From the NCBI RefSeq assembly GCF_004114955.1, contig NZ_CP030053.1:1302001-1366000 (forward strand): a stretch of 64,000 nt of DNA, read 5' to 3'. Source of the DNA: Bradyrhizobium guangzhouense. GTDB taxonomy: Bacteria > Pseudomonadota > Alphaproteobacteria > Rhizobiales > Xanthobacteraceae. Shown here in pieces: positions 47,766 to 57,270 of the stretch. A program made the position numbers and the translations under genes. The notes under the pieces are model-generated. The model was not told the DNA's origin. It saw only the letters and a program-made list of their open reading frames with translations, and searched no databases. The number at the start of each line of letters is the position of its first letter. Position 1 is the first letter of the stretch.

Positions 47766-48692
47766 TCAGTCGCTTCCTGCCCCATGTTGCTGGTGTGGCG
47801 CTGTGCACGCCAGGAGCGCGCTCTCCTTGCGGATCTCGCCGAGAAAGGCCTTTGCCAGGCGCGACAGCGGTTCGGCTTCCGACCATAACATATAGGCGAC
47901 CGCGCGTGTCGTCGGCGTGAATGGCCGGACCACGAGGCCGTGTCCGCCGTTCTGTCGCGGCGAGAAGGGATCGACCACGGCGGCACCGACGCCGGCGGCC
48001 GCGAGCACGCAGGCCGTATTGCAATAGCGCACCTCGACCGCCGGCTGGAATGGTGCGCCGGCGCGCGCAAAACTGTCGCGCACGGCTTCGCCAAGCCGCG
48101 TGCCGCGTTCGAGCCCGATGAAGGGCAGGCCGGACAGGTCGGAAGCCGAGATCACGGACTTGCCTGCGAGCGGATGCTGCGGCGGCAGCACGCAAACCAT
48201 CTCGCCGGTGTGCACCACCTCGTGCGCGATCCCAGGGTGATGCGTCAGTCCGAGCGCGAAGCCAAGCTCGGCGACGCGGCTCAGCACGCCTTCGATGATC
48301 CCTTCGTAGCGCCGGACATCGAAGAACACGCGCGTCTCCGGTCGTCGGCGCAGGAAGCCGGACAGCGCAGTGGGGATGATGCTGTAGGCGAGCGGCGGCG
48401 TCGCCACGATGGCGAGATGCCCGGCGCGATTCTCGCGCAGATCGCGCACGCGGTTCTCGAGCTTGGCGTGAAGCGCGAAGATCGCCTCGCTCTCCTTGTA
48501 GAGCGCCATCGCCTCCGCGGTCGGAAACAGCCGGTTGTTGATGCGCTCGAACAGCGCAAAGCCTGCCTGCGTCTCCATCGTCTTCAGCGCGTTGCTGACC
48601 GCAGGCTGCGACAGGGCCAGTTCGTCGGCCGCGGCGACCGTGGTGCGGTGGCGGATGACGGCACGCAGGATCTCGAGCTGGCGCAGGTTCAT
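47766..48692 (-). CDS. LysR family transcription regulator
   Basis: A 308-residue regulator with an N-terminal winged HTH (MNLRQLEILRAVIRHRTTVAAAD, LSQPAVSNALKTMETQAG) and a substrate-binding effector domain. I chose the start at 48692, where the HTH begins; the longer frame adds a non-family N-terminus. It is divergent from the N-carbamoyl-D-amino-acid hydrolase gene, 150 bases away, the usual layout for control of a neighbouring catabolic operon. The effector may be the imported ureide or amino acid. Confidence 0.9.
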   Translation of the reverse strand: MNLRQLEILRAVIRHRTTVAAADELALSQPAVSNALKTMETQAGFALFERINNRLFPTAEAMALYKESEAIFALHAKLENRVRDLRENRAGHLAIVATPPLAYSIIPTALSGFLRRRPETRVFFDVRRYEGIIEGVLSRVAELGFALGLTHHPGIAHEVVHTGEMVCVLPPQHPLAGKSVISASDLSGLPFIGLERGTRLGEAVRDSFARAGAPFQPAVEVRYCNTACVLAAAGVGAAVVDPFSPRQNGGHGLVVRPFTPTTRAVAYMLWSEAEPLSRLAKAFLGEIRKESALLACTAPHQQHGAGSD

Positions 48693-48723
48693 ATCACTGC
48701 CTGTTATACTCTGGACCAAAACA

Positions 48724-48737
48724 TCATAGCACGATGA
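48724..48737. promoter_or_regulatory. Possible LysR operator
   Basis: TCAT-AGCACG-ATGA, a short dyad in the divergent LysR/carbamoylase region, 32 bases from the LysR start. LysR proteins bind similar interrupted dyads. Weak evidence from sequence alone. Confidence 0.3.
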
Positions 48738-48843
48738 ATTGCTTTTGCAGCCCGGCCTGCGCCTAATGTCTTCGGATTTGCGCGTTGGATCAAAGGGTTC
48801 ACTCGCCCATTGAGGCAGCATTGCGCACAGATTGGAGGCAATC

Positions 48844-49800
48844 TTGGTTCGTATCCTTCGCGCCGCCGCGGCCCAAATGGGGCCGACGCAAAAAGCCGAT
48901 AGGCGCGAACATACGCTGTTGCGAATGCTGGTCATGCTGGAGGAGGCCGCCAGCCGCGGCGCCAGCCTCGTGGTGTTTCCGGAGCTGGCCTTCACCACGT
49001 TTTTTCCGCGCTGGCTTCTCGAGGGTGATGCGCTCGACCAGTATTTCGAGCGCGGGATGCCGAATCCGGCCGTGGCAAAGCTGTTTGACCGCGCGCGTGC
49101 GCTGCGCGTCGGCTTCTATGTCGGCTATGCCGAGCTGACCCCGGAAGGCCGCCGCTACAATTGCGCCATCCTGGTCGATCGCGACGGCGAGATCCTCGGC
49201 CGTTATCGCAAGGTACATCTGCCTGGCTCGGTCGAGCCGCGGGCGGGCGCGCGTTATCAGCAGCTCGAGAAGCGCTACTTTGAATATGGCGATCTCGGCT
49301 TTCCCGCCTTCCGTGCGGGATCTGCCTTGGCGCATGCGATCATGGGCATGATGATCTGCAACGATCGCCGCTGGCCGGAATCCTGGCGCGTGCTTGGCCT
49401 GCAAGGGGTGGAACTCGTCTGCATCGGCTACAATTCGGCGGCCTATGATCCCAATGGCGGCACTACCGAAGATGCTTCCTTGCGCACCTTCCACTCGACG
49501 CTGGTGACACAGGCCAACGCCTACATGAACGCGACCTGGGCGATCTCGGTGGCGAAAGCCGGCGACGAGGACGGCTCCGGCCTGATCGGCGGCTCCTGCA
49601 TCGTCGATCCCAATGGCCGCATCGTCGCGCAGGCCGCGACCTTGACCGATGAAGTCATCGTCGCCGACATCGATCTCGACCTCTGCCGCCAGGGCAAGGA
49701 CAAGATGTTCAATTTCGCCGCCCACCGGCGGCCAGAGCAATACAGGGTGATCACCGAGCGCGCCGGCGTCATCGAGCCGGCCGTGCTCGACGCGGACTGA
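48844..49800 (+). CDS. N-carbamoyl-D-amino-acid hydrolase
   Basis: A 318-residue carbon-nitrogen hydrolase that turns N-carbamoyl-D-amino acids into D-amino acids, carbon dioxide and ammonia. The nitrilase triad is complete: Glu in VVFPELAFTTFFPRW, Lys in GRYRKVHLPG and Cys in MMICNDRRWPE. From the TTG at 48844 the Glu and Cys fall at 47 and 172, which I recall as the active-site numbers of the Agrobacterium enzyme. That start follows GGAGG by five bases; an earlier TTG at 48832 overlaps the ribosome site. LEKRYFEYGDLGFPAF and FNFAAHRRPEQY also match. It leads the catabolic operon opposite a LysR gene. Confidence 0.9.
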   Translation: MVRILRAAAAQMGPTQKADRREHTLLRMLVMLEEAASRGASLVVFPELAFTTFFPRWLLEGDALDQYFERGMPNPAVAKLFDRARALRVGFYVGYAELTPEGRRYNCAILVDRDGEILGRYRKVHLPGSVEPRAGARYQQLEKRYFEYGDLGFPAFRAGSALAHAIMGMMICNDRRWPESWRVLGLQGVELVCIGYNSAAYDPNGGTTEDASLRTFHSTLVTQANAYMNATWAISVAKAGDEDGSGLIGGSCIVDPNGRIVAQAATLTDEVIVADIDLDLCRQGKDKMFNFAAHRRPEQYRVITERAGVIEPAVLDAD

Positions 49801-49856
49801 GCAAATGGCACGGCGCTGGCAATGGTTCGGTCAAGCAAAAGGTCGAAGGAACTGAC

Positions 49857-50684
49857 ATGACACGCCTCTCGCTTTCCCTCGGCTTCGCAGCGCTGGCTGC
49901 CGTGACGTCCGCGCGAGCGGCCGAGCTTCCGGCTGACATCAAGCAGGCAGGCACGCTGAAACTCACAGTCAACTCGACCTACGCGCCGATGGAATATCGC
50001 GATCCTGCCAGCAACGAGCTGGTCGGGCTCGATATTGATCTCGCCAATGAACTCGCCAAGCGGCTCGGGAGTCTCAAGATCGTCTGGAGCGAGACGCCGT
50101 TCGCCGAGCTGATCCCTTCGCTCCAGACCAAGCGCGCCGATTTCATCATCTCCGGCATCTCCGACCGCGCCTCGCGGCGCGAGAGCGCCGACTTCGTCGA
50201 TTACCTCACGACCGGTCCCCAGTTCTTCGTGATGGCGGAGAGCGCGGCGAAGGCCGCGACCGATCTCTGCGGCAGGAAGGTCGGCACCACGCGCAGCACC
50301 AGCTTCCCGGTCGAGATCGAGAAGTGGAGCAAGCTGAATTGCGAGGCGGCCGGCAAGCCGGCGATCCAATACGTGCCGGGCGAAAATTCGATCGACGTGC
50401 GCAATCAGCTCAGGCAAGGCCGCATCGACGCCGCGGTGCAGGGCAGCGAGACGTTGCCTTATGCGCAGACGCAGGAGCCCGGCAAATACCGCATCGTCGG
50501 CGAGGCTTTTGCCAAAGGCTATCAGGGCATCATGTTTCGCAAGGATGATGCAGCCTTGCGCGAGGTGGTGACGGAGAAGCTCACGGCGATGATCGCTGAC
50601 GGTTCCTACAAAGCGATTCTCGACAAATGGGGTCTGGGCGCGAATGCGGTCACCCAGCCCATGCTGAACGCGGCGCCGCAATGA
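49857..50684 (+). CDS. Amino-acid ABC transporter substrate-binding protein 1
   Basis: A 275-residue periplasmic binding protein of family 3 with a signal peptide (1-21, ending TSARA). Family features are YAPMEYRDPASNELVGLDIDL and IISGISDRASRRESADFVDYL. It brings an amino-acid-like ligand to the permease encoded next, whose start overlaps its stop (ATGA). The protein at 52316 is a clear paralogue, so the transporter has two receptors. Confidence 0.9.
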   Translation: MTRLSLSLGFAALAAVTSARAAELPADIKQAGTLKLTVNSTYAPMEYRDPASNELVGLDIDLANELAKRLGSLKIVWSETPFAELIPSLQTKRADFIISGISDRASRRESADFVDYLTTGPQFFVMAESAAKAATDLCGRKVGTTRSTSFPVEIEKWSKLNCEAAGKPAIQYVPGENSIDVRNQLRQGRIDAAVQGSETLPYAQTQEPGKYRIVGEAFAKGYQGIMFRKDDAALREVVTEKLTAMIADGSYKAILDKWGLGANAVTQPMLNAAPQ

Positions 50685-51538
50685 GGCCGGCGCCGGCACT
50701 CGCGGAGGGTTTTCCCGATCTCTCGGGAATGCAGATCGCGCGCGAGCCGCACTGGTTTCGCTGGATCAGCGCGGCCCTGATCGTCCTGGTGCTGGCGGCG
50801 ATCGCGCGCGCCTTCGCGAATGGCCAGATCGAATGGTCCTATGTCAGCCGCTTCCTGACGGCAAAAGTCATTCTCGAAGGCATCGTCAATACCATGGTGA
50901 TGGCGGTGCTGGCGATGGCGCTCGGCATCTTTCTCGGCATCGTCGTTGCGATCATGCGGCTGTCGCCCAATCCGGTGCTGAAGACGGTGGCTGCCGGCTA
51001 CACCTGGCTGTTCCGCGGCACGCCTCTGATCCTGCAATTGCTGCTGTGGTTCAACCTGGCGCTGGTGTTTCCAAGCATCGGCATTCCCGGCCTGTGGAGC
51101 GCACGGGCGGTCGACGTCATGACGCCGTTCCTGGCGGCGCTGCTCGGGCTCGGCATCAACCAGGGCGCCTATACGTCCGAAGTCATGCGCGCCGGCATGT
51201 TGTCGGTCGATATCGGCCAATATGAAGCGGCGCAGGCCATCGGCATGGGGCGGTTGCGCGCGCTGCGCCGGATCATTCTGCCGCAGGCCATGCGCGTGGT
51301 GATCCCGCCGCTCGGCAACGAGTTCATCGGTATGGTGAAGGCGACCTCGCTGGCGAGCGTGATTCAGTATCCGGAGGTGTTGCACAACGCCGAGAACATC
51401 TACTACGCAAATTCCCGCGTGATCGAGCTCCTGATCGTCGCCGGGCTCTGGTATCTGCTCGTCGTGTCGATCCTGACCCCGCTGCAAATGCTGCTCGAAC
51501 GCCGCTTTGCGCGCGGTACAGTGCGGCTCACACGATGA
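50681..51538 (+). CDS. Amino-acid ABC transporter permease
   Basis: A 285-residue inner-membrane permease of the HisM/GlnP type. The hydrophobic core begins at about residue 25, and the EAA loop reads [22 protein letters not shown]. Typical motifs are [15 protein letters not shown] and IKMV-like [15 protein letters not shown]. It overlaps both neighbours by four bases. A single permease implies a homodimer. The N-terminal 24 residues are longer than usual. Confidence 0.92.
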   Translation: MRPAPALAEGFPDLSGMQIAREPHWFRWISAALIVLVLAAIARAFANGQIEWSYVSRFLTAKVILEGIVNTMVMAVLAMALGIFLGIVVAIMRLSPNPVLKTVAAGYTWLFRGTPLILQLLLWFNLALVFPSIGIPGLWSARAVDVMTPFLAALLGLGINQGAYTSEVMRAGMLSVDIGQYEAAQAIGMGRLRALRRIILPQAMRVVIPPLGNEFIGMVKATSLASVIQYPEVLHNAENIYYANSRVIELLIVAGLWYLLVVSILTPLQMLLERRFARGTVRLTR

Positions 51539-52299
51539 CAAAGCCCCTCGTCGCGATCCGCTCCGTCAGCAAGAGTTTTGGCGAGTTCCAGGCTCTCAAA
51601 AGCGTTTCGCTCGACGTCCAGCCCGGCGAGGTGATGTGCCTGATCGGCGCCTCCGGCTCCGGCAAGACCACGCTGCTCCGTTGCATCAATCAGCTCACCG
51701 CGATCGATGCTGGCGGCATCTGGCTCGATGGCGAGCTGCTGGGCGTGCGCGAGCAGGGCGGGCGGCTTTATCGGCTTTCCGAGCAGCAGATCGGGCGGCA
51801 GCGGTTGAAGACCGGCATGGTATTCCAGCGCTTCAACCTGTTTCCGCACAAGACTGCACTGGAGAATATTACGGAGGGCCCGCTCCAGGTGCAGGGCCGC
51901 AAGCCAGATGAGGTTCGCGCAGAGGCTCTGGCGCTGCTTCGGCGCGTCGGCCTGTCTGCCAAGGCCGACGCATATCCCGCGCAGCTCTCCGGTGGCCAGC
52001 AGCAGCGCGTCGCGATTGCGCGCGCGCTCGCGATGAAGCCGATGCTGATGCTGTTCGACGAGCCGACCAGCGCGCTCGATCCGGAACTCGTCGGCGAGGT
52101 GCTCGCGGTCATGAAGGAGCTGGCAAAGAGCGGCATGACCATGATGGTGGTGACGCACGAGCTCGGCTTCGCGCGCGAGGTCGCCGACAGGGTCGTCTAT
52201 ATGGACCAGGGCGCGATCGTCGAGCAGGGGCGCGCGCCCGACGTGCTGGGTGCGCCGCGCGAGGCGCGCACCAGGGCATTTCTTTCGGCTGTGATCTGA
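51535..52299 (+). CDS. Amino-acid ABC transporter ATP-binding protein
   Basis: A 254-residue ATPase of the GlnQ/HisP family. Walker A is [15 protein letters not shown], signature [15 protein letters not shown], Walker [21 protein letters not shown] and switch VVTHELGF. An extra loop ([22 protein letters not shown]) is like that of HisP. Starts four bases inside the permease gene and energises it. Confidence 0.93.
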   Translation: MTKPLVAIRSVSKSFGEFQALKSVSLDVQPGEVMCLIGASGSGKTTLLRCINQLTAIDAGGIWLDGELLGVREQGGRLYRLSEQQIGRQRLKTGMVFQRFNLFPHKTALENITEGPLQVQGRKPDEVRAEALALLRRVGLSAKADAYPAQLSGGQQQRVAIARALAMKPMLMLFDEPTSALDPELVGEVLAVMKELAKSGMTMMVVTHELGFAREVADRVVYMDQGAIVEQGRAPDVLGAPREARTRAFLSAVI

Positions 52300-52315
52300 C
52301 ATTGGGGGCGACTTG

Positions 52316-53131
52316 ATGAAGAGAATCTTGGTTGCGGCGGCGCTGTTCGGCGCCATGACCGTGTCGGCTTTGGCGATTGATCTGCCGCCTGACATCGCCA
52401 AACGCGGCAGCCTCAAGGTGGGGCTGGTGCCGAACTATCCGCCGATGGAGTTCCGCGATCCTGCCACCAACGCGCTGTCCGGCTTCGACGTCGACCTCGG
52501 CGAGGCGCTCGGACGCAAGCTCGGCGTCAAGATCGAATGGACCGAGACCAGCTTTGCCGAATTCATGCCGTCGATCTCGACGGGCCGGGTGGATGCGATC
52601 CTGTCCGGCTTCACCGATTATGCGAGCCGGCACGAGATCGCCTCCTTTGTCGATTATCTGCGCAGCGGTCCAAAATTCTTCGTGCAGCAGTCCCGTGCGA
52701 CGGAGTTCAAGGACATGGCCGTGTTGTGCGGCAAGAAAGTCGGCGCCAGCCGCCGGACCATGTTTCCGGCAGAGATCGACAAATGGAGCCAGAAGAATTG
52801 CGCCGGCAATCCGATCCAGTTCGTCGGCACCGACGGCTCGGCCGATGCGCGCACGCAGCTCAAGCAGGGCCGTATCGACGCCGCAGTGCAGGGCAACGAG
52901 ACGCTGCCCTATTTGATGGATCTCGAGCGGGGCGCCTATGCGCCGGTCGGTGATCCCTTCGCAACGCAGTTCACCGGCATCGCACTGCCGGTTAAAGAGA
53001 AGGTGTTGCAGCAGGCGGTTGCCGACGCGCTCGATGCGTTGATCGCGGACGGGACCTACAAGACCCTGCTTGCCAAGTGGAAGTTGACAGATAACGCAGT
53101 CGAAAAGGCAACAATCAATGCTGGACAGTAA
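52316..53131 (+). CDS. Amino-acid ABC transporter substrate-binding protein 2
   Basis: A 271-residue family 3 binding protein with a signal peptide (1-20 or so, ALFGAMTVSALA). It parallels protein 1 across its length (YPPMEFRDPATNALSGFDVDL, ILSGFTDYASRHEIASFVDYL), with perhaps 40-45 per cent identity by eye. I use the ATG at 52316 rather than the preceding TTG; GGGGGCG lies upstream. Having two receptors on one permease/ATPase set suggests two related ligands, for example both enantiomers or ring-open and closed forms. That is inference. Its end overlaps the next gene by 14 bases. Confidence 0.9.
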   Translation: MKRILVAAALFGAMTVSALAIDLPPDIAKRGSLKVGLVPNYPPMEFRDPATNALSGFDVDLGEALGRKLGVKIEWTETSFAEFMPSISTGRVDAILSGFTDYASRHEIASFVDYLRSGPKFFVQQSRATEFKDMAVLCGKKVGASRRTMFPAEIDKWSQKNCAGNPIQFVGTDGSADARTQLKQGRIDAAVQGNETLPYLMDLERGAYAPVGDPFATQFTGIALPVKEKVLQQAVADALDALIADGTYKTLLAKWKLTDNAVEKATINAGQ

Positions 53132-54002
53132 GGCCCTCCAGAGCATCCCGCTCACCCCAGCCAACACCGCGGATCCCGCGCCTGATTATCCGTGGCCCAA
53201 GCCGTTCAAATCGGCGATGTTCCTGTCCTTCGACGTTGATGCCGAGACCGCATGGACGAGCAAGGATGCGCTGCATGCGCAGCGGCTCATCACCATGAGC
53301 TATGGCGGCTACGAGGCGCGGGTCGGCACGCCGAAGCTGCTGGAACTGCTCGACCAACTCGATCTCAAGGCGACCTTCTTTGTCACGGGCTGGTCGGTCG
53401 ATGCGCATCCGGCCATGGCGGAGGCCATCCTCAAGGCCGGTCACGAGATCGGCCATCACGGCTATCACCATCTGCTGCCGGATCCCGGCGATCCCTGGAT
53501 CGAGGAGGAACTGGAGCGGGGTTTCGAGGCGCTGAAGCGCAGGCTCGGCGTGAAGCCATCAGGCTATCGCGCGCCTTACGGCGAATTCACCGAGGAACTG
53601 CGCGTCGCGCTGGTGCGTCACGGTATCGTCTACACGTCCTCGTTCCGTGACGACGTCAGGCCCTATCGTCATCGTCTCGCCGACGGCAAGCCCGGCACGA
53701 TCGAGCTGCCGGTGACCGCGAGCTATGACGACTGGATGCATGGCCTCTCGGCCCGCTTCAGCCCCCGCTCGATCTTCCCCAAGGAGCATGTGCTCTCGAT
53801 CTGGAAGGACGAACTGGATGAGGTGCGCGATTGGGGCGCGATGGTGACGACCGTGCTGCATCCGCAATGCAGCGGCCGTCCGATGCGTCTGCGCCTGCTG
53901 CGCGAGTTCCTCACCTATGCGAAGTCGTGCCCTGACGTCTGGATCACCACCGGCGAGAAGATCGCGGAAAACTTCCTGCGCCACGAGGCCGCCAACCGTT
54001 GA
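53118..54002 (+). CDS. Polysaccharide-deacetylase-fold hydrolase (PuuE / HpPgdA / cyclic-imide-hydrolase-like)
   Basis: A 294-residue cytosolic NodB-fold protein without a signal peptide. Motif 1 is FLSFDVDAETAW (metal/base aspartates), motif 2 is EIGHHGYHHLLP, motif 3 GYRAPYGEFTEEL, with a late CPDVWITTGEKIAENF. This branch includes PuuE allantoinase, a metal-independent ring opener, and cyclic imide hydrolases. Lack of export argues against a cell-wall deacetylase. It sits between transport and racemase genes in the ureide operon, which fits opening of a hydantoin- or imide-type ring. The substrate is not established. Confidence 0.8.
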   Translation: MLDSKALQSIPLTPANTADPAPDYPWPKPFKSAMFLSFDVDAETAWTSKDALHAQRLITMSYGGYEARVGTPKLLELLDQLDLKATFFVTGWSVDAHPAMAEAILKAGHEIGHHGYHHLLPDPGDPWIEEELERGFEALKRRLGVKPSGYRAPYGEFTEELRVALVRHGIVYTSSFRDDVRPYRHRLADGKPGTIELPVTASYDDWMHGLSARFSPRSIFPKEHVLSIWKDELDEVRDWGAMVTTVLHPQCSGRPMRLRLLREFLTYAKSCPDVWITTGEKIAENFLRHEAANR

Positions 54003-54023
54003 GAAGTGCCAGTGAGCCCTGCC

Positions 54024-54680
54024 ATGACCCATCGCCGCATCCTCGTCATCAATCCCAACTCCTCGGCGTCGGTGACGGCGGCGATCGACGACGCGGTGGC
54101 GCCGTTGCGGATATCAGGCGGGCCCGAGATCGAGGTTGTCGGGCTTGCCGAGGGACCGCCGAGCATCAGCTCGCAGCGCGATGCCGACAGCGTCGTGATG
54201 CCGCTGGTGGGGCGCGTCTCGCGTGACGATGCAGACGCATTCGTGCTCGCCTGCTTCAGCGATCCCGGGCTGCATGCGGTGCGCGAGGCGGCGGACGGGC
54301 GCCCGGTGATGGGCATCGCCGAATGCGGCATCTTTCGTGCGCTGACACTCGGTGAGCGTTTCGGCATCATCGCGCTGTCGCCGTCCAGCATCCGCCGCCA
54401 GCAGCGCATGGCCCGGGTGATGGGCGTCGATGGCCGCTACGCCGGAAGCTGGTCGGTCGGCGCGAGCGCGGCGGAGACGGCAGGCGCGGACATCCGCGGC
54501 CGGTTGATCGAGGCAGGCCGCTCGCTGGTCACGCAATATCGCGCCGATGTCGTGGTGATGGGCTGTGCCGGCATGGCCTCGCATCGTGCCGCGATTGCCG
54601 ATGCTATTGGCGTGCCCGTGGTCGAGCCGGCGCAGCAGGCGGTGGCCGTCGCGATCGGCGCGGTCTTGCTCAACACATGA
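54024..54680 (+). CDS. Aspartate/glutamate/hydantoin racemase family protein
   Basis: A 218-residue cofactor-independent racemase of the hydantoin-racemase group. RILVINPNSSASVTAAIDDAV is the family N-terminus. Two cysteines that usually act as acid/base pair are in VLACFSDPGL and VVMGCAGMA. I chose ATG 54024, but GTG codons at 54006 and 54012 are possible. The gene follows the NodB-fold hydrolase and would interconvert the enantiomers of its substrate before the D-specific carbamoyl hydrolase. Confidence 0.88.
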   Translation: MTHRRILVINPNSSASVTAAIDDAVAPLRISGGPEIEVVGLAEGPPSISSQRDADSVVMPLVGRVSRDDADAFVLACFSDPGLHAVREAADGRPVMGIAECGIFRALTLGERFGIIALSPSSIRRQQRMARVMGVDGRYAGSWSVGASAAETAGADIRGRLIEAGRSLVTQYRADVVVMGCAGMASHRAAIADAIGVPVVEPAQQAVAVAIGAVLLNT

Positions 54681-54726
54681 AGTGCAAATCGTGGAGCTTC
54701 GACGTGTTCTGGAACGTGCGCCCCGC

Positions 54727-56100
54727 ATGAGCACCACAGCAATCTTCGGCAGCTACGTGCTGTCACGCAAGGACGGCGCGCAGGACGTGCTGCGCGATCA
54801 TTGGGTCCTGGTCGAAGGCAAGAAGATTGCCGCAGTCACGCGCGACAAGCCCAGTGCGGATCAAACTTACGACCGCCCCGGCCGCTTCGTGCTGCCGGGC
54901 CTGTTGAATTTGCACAATCATTGCTTCAGCGAGGCCGTGGCGCGCAGCCATAGCGAGGACGGCAACGGCCGCAAGAACAACCAGAGCATCGTCTACACGG
55001 TGCTGCTGCCGCTAACCAAGCGCGGCGCCGAAATCCTGTCGCCGGAAGAGCGGCTTGCGGTGGCGCGGCTCGGCATCCTCCAGCTTCTCAAGGGCGGCGC
55101 CACCACGGTGATGGAGCCGTTCCGCAACTCGATCCCGGAGATGTTCGACGCAGCGGAAGAGATGGGCATCCGCTTCTACGGCGCGCCCTATCTGTTTTCG
55201 ACGTCCGACGCCAAAGCGGGCGCCGACGGCGTGGTCCGCTATTCCGGCGATGACGGCGCCGCCGACATGGCGACATGGGATGCGCTCTACCAGCGCTGGA
55301 ACAATCGCGGCGATGGCCGCATCGGCCTCGCGATGAGCCCGCACGCCACCGACACCTGTGGTCCCGATCTGCTGAAAGCCTGCGCGACGCGGGCGCGCGA
55401 GCTCGGTGTGCCCATCACCACGCACATGGCGCAGAGCCGCGCCGAGGTCGAGACCATCGGCAAGCGCTATGGCGGCCGTACGCCGGCCGAGTATCTGGAT
55501 TGGCTGGGCCTGCTGGCGCCGGATCTGATGGCCGCGCATTGCATGTTCAGCAGCGACGACGATCTCAAGCTGATGGCTGCGCGCGGCATGACTGTTCTGA
55601 ATTGCCCGCGCGTGTTCGCGCGCGCCGGCGTCACCGCCGCCTTCAGCCGCTTCGCCGAGCACGGCGTGCGCACCGTTGTCGGCACAGATGGCTACAACAT
55701 GGACCTGCTCGGCGAGCTCAACGCGGCCTCGCTGATCTCCAAGGTTACCTCAGCGCGCGCGGACGTCGCCAACTCACCGGCGCTGATCGAGGCGAACACG
55801 GTTGTCGCCGCCGACGTCATCAAGCGGCCGGACCTGGGCCGGATCGAGCCCGGTGCGACCGCCGATCTCACCGTCGTCGATCTCACCCATCCGCATCTCC
55901 AGCCGCTGTTCGATCCGCGCCGCGCGCTGATCGCGTTGGCCAATCGGGCCAATATCGATCAGGTCATGGTCGACGGCCGTGTGCTGGTGGATGAAGGACG
56001 CTATCTCGGTGCGGATGAAGCGGCGATCACAGCGGCGGGCACCGCCGCGATCGGCAAGATATGGGATCTGCCCGAGGCGCAGGCCGCGTTCAACGGCTAG
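54727..56100 (+). CDS. Amidohydrolase, ATZ/TRZ (SsnA-like) family
   Basis: A 457-residue metal-dependent hydrolase of the amidohydrolase superfamily. The metal site appears as GLLNLHNHCFSEAV (HxH), TTHMAQS, AAHCMFS and GTDGYNMDLL. Members deaminate or dechlorinate nitrogen heterocycles or remove amino groups from purine-like rings. It follows the racemase gene by 46 bases, so it may be part of the same operon. The exact substrate is open; it could act on the same imported ring compound. Its stop overlaps the convergent LysR stop by four bases. Confidence 0.88.
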   Translation: MSTTAIFGSYVLSRKDGAQDVLRDHWVLVEGKKIAAVTRDKPSADQTYDRPGRFVLPGLLNLHNHCFSEAVARSHSEDGNGRKNNQSIVYTVLLPLTKRGAEILSPEERLAVARLGILQLLKGGATTVMEPFRNSIPEMFDAAEEMGIRFYGAPYLFSTSDAKAGADGVVRYSGDDGAADMATWDALYQRWNNRGDGRIGLAMSPHATDTCGPDLLKACATRARELGVPITTHMAQSRAEVETIGKRYGGRTPAEYLDWLGLLAPDLMAAHCMFSSDDDLKLMAARGMTVLNCPRVFARAGVTAAFSRFAEHGVRTVVGTDGYNMDLLGELNAASLISKVTSARADVANSPALIEANTVVAADVIKRPDLGRIEPGATADLTVVDLTHPHLQPLFDPRRALIALANRANIDQVMVDGRVLVDEGRYLGADEAAITAAGTAAIGKIWDLPEAQAAFNG

Positions 56101-57008
56101 CTCTCGAACTCCGCAAGCGACTTGCGCATGGTCTCGACCAGATCGAGCGCCACCGGCGAGGGGCTGCGCTGTGCCGGAAACACCGCGGAGAATTCGAAGT
56201 CGATGCGCGGCAGGAAGCGGCGCACGACGACGCCACGGGTGGAGAATTCCTGCGCGGTGAAGGGATCGCAGATCGCGACGCCCAGTCCCGATGACACCAT
56301 GCCGCACATGATCTCGGACAGCGCGGTCTCCACCCGCAGCACGCGGCGGACGTCGTGACGATGGAAGATCTGGTCGACCAGATGCCGGCTCGAGGAGCCC
56401 GCCGAGAGCGAGATGAAGGTCTCGCCCTCGAAGTCGCGCGGTTCCAAGACTTCTTTCTCCGCGAGACGATGTCCGCTCGGCAGCACCGCAACGCGCGCCG
56501 GCGCCGGCAGCTTCTGGCTCGGCAGGCCGGAATGTGCGATCGGCACCTCGGCAAAGCCGACGTCGCATTGATTGTTCAGCACCCAATCGACCACGATCGG
56601 CGAGATCACGCCGAAGAAGGCGAGGTTGAGATTCGGCCGCTCCTTCAGGAAGTGACCGGTGAGCCGCGGCAGATAGCCGTTCGACAGCGCCGGCAGTGCT
56701 GCGATCCGCAGCGAGCCGGTGCGGCGTCCCCGGATTTCCTCCGCTGCCGCGGTGATGCGTTCGAGGCCGACGAAGGAGCGCTCCACCTCGGTATAGAGCG
56801 CCATCGCTGCCGCGGTCGGCACGAGGCCGGTGCCGCGCCGCTCGAACAGCTCCATCTTCAACAGCGCCTGGAGGTCACGGAGCAACCGGCTGACCGCCGG
56901 CTGGGTCACCGCCATCAGCGTTGCCGCTTCGGTGACGCTGCCGGTCAGCATCATTGCGCGGAAAGCCTCCACCTGCCGCGAATTGATCCGGACCATCGCA
57001 AATCTCAT
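56097..57008 (-). CDS. LysR family transcription regulator
   Basis: A 303-residue LysR regulator. The HTH reads RINSRQVEAFRAMMLTGSVTEAATLM, then TQPAVSRLLRDLQALLKMELFER. The effector domain follows from residue 90. It is divergent from the transporter gene at 57271, with a 262-base control region between, so it probably governs the second catabolic operon. It is distinct from the LysR at 47766. Confidence 0.9.
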   Translation of the reverse strand: MRFAMVRINSRQVEAFRAMMLTGSVTEAATLMAVTQPAVSRLLRDLQALLKMELFERRGTGLVPTAAAMALYTEVERSFVGLERITAAAEEIRGRRTGSLRIAALPALSNGYLPRLTGHFLKERPNLNLAFFGVISPIVVDWVLNNQCDVGFAEVPIAHSGLPSQKLPAPARVAVLPSGHRLAEKEVLEPRDFEGETFISLSAGSSSRHLVDQIFHRHDVRRVLRVETALSEIMCGMVSSGLGVAICDPFTAQEFSTRGVVVRRFLPRIDFEFSAVFPAQRSPSPVALDLVETMRKSLAEFES

Positions 57009-57270
57009 TCATAACATTAAGGCATGTAGAGGGTGCCATTATTCATTGGACGATGGAAGCTGGGGTCTGCGATCTTTTTCATCAGAGCTGAAGACAGACC
57101 GCTTTTTCGGCAGATTGGGGCTCAAAACACCCAAATCGCGCCAAAACCCGTCAAGCAGGGGCCGGAGCCCTGGTTGGGGGCGGGGTTTGCGCGGAAGGAA
57201 AATGCGGAAGTCGCTTCGGCCAGGGATTTGTCGGCACGTCACCTCATTCCGGTATTGGAGATCGGTCCAC

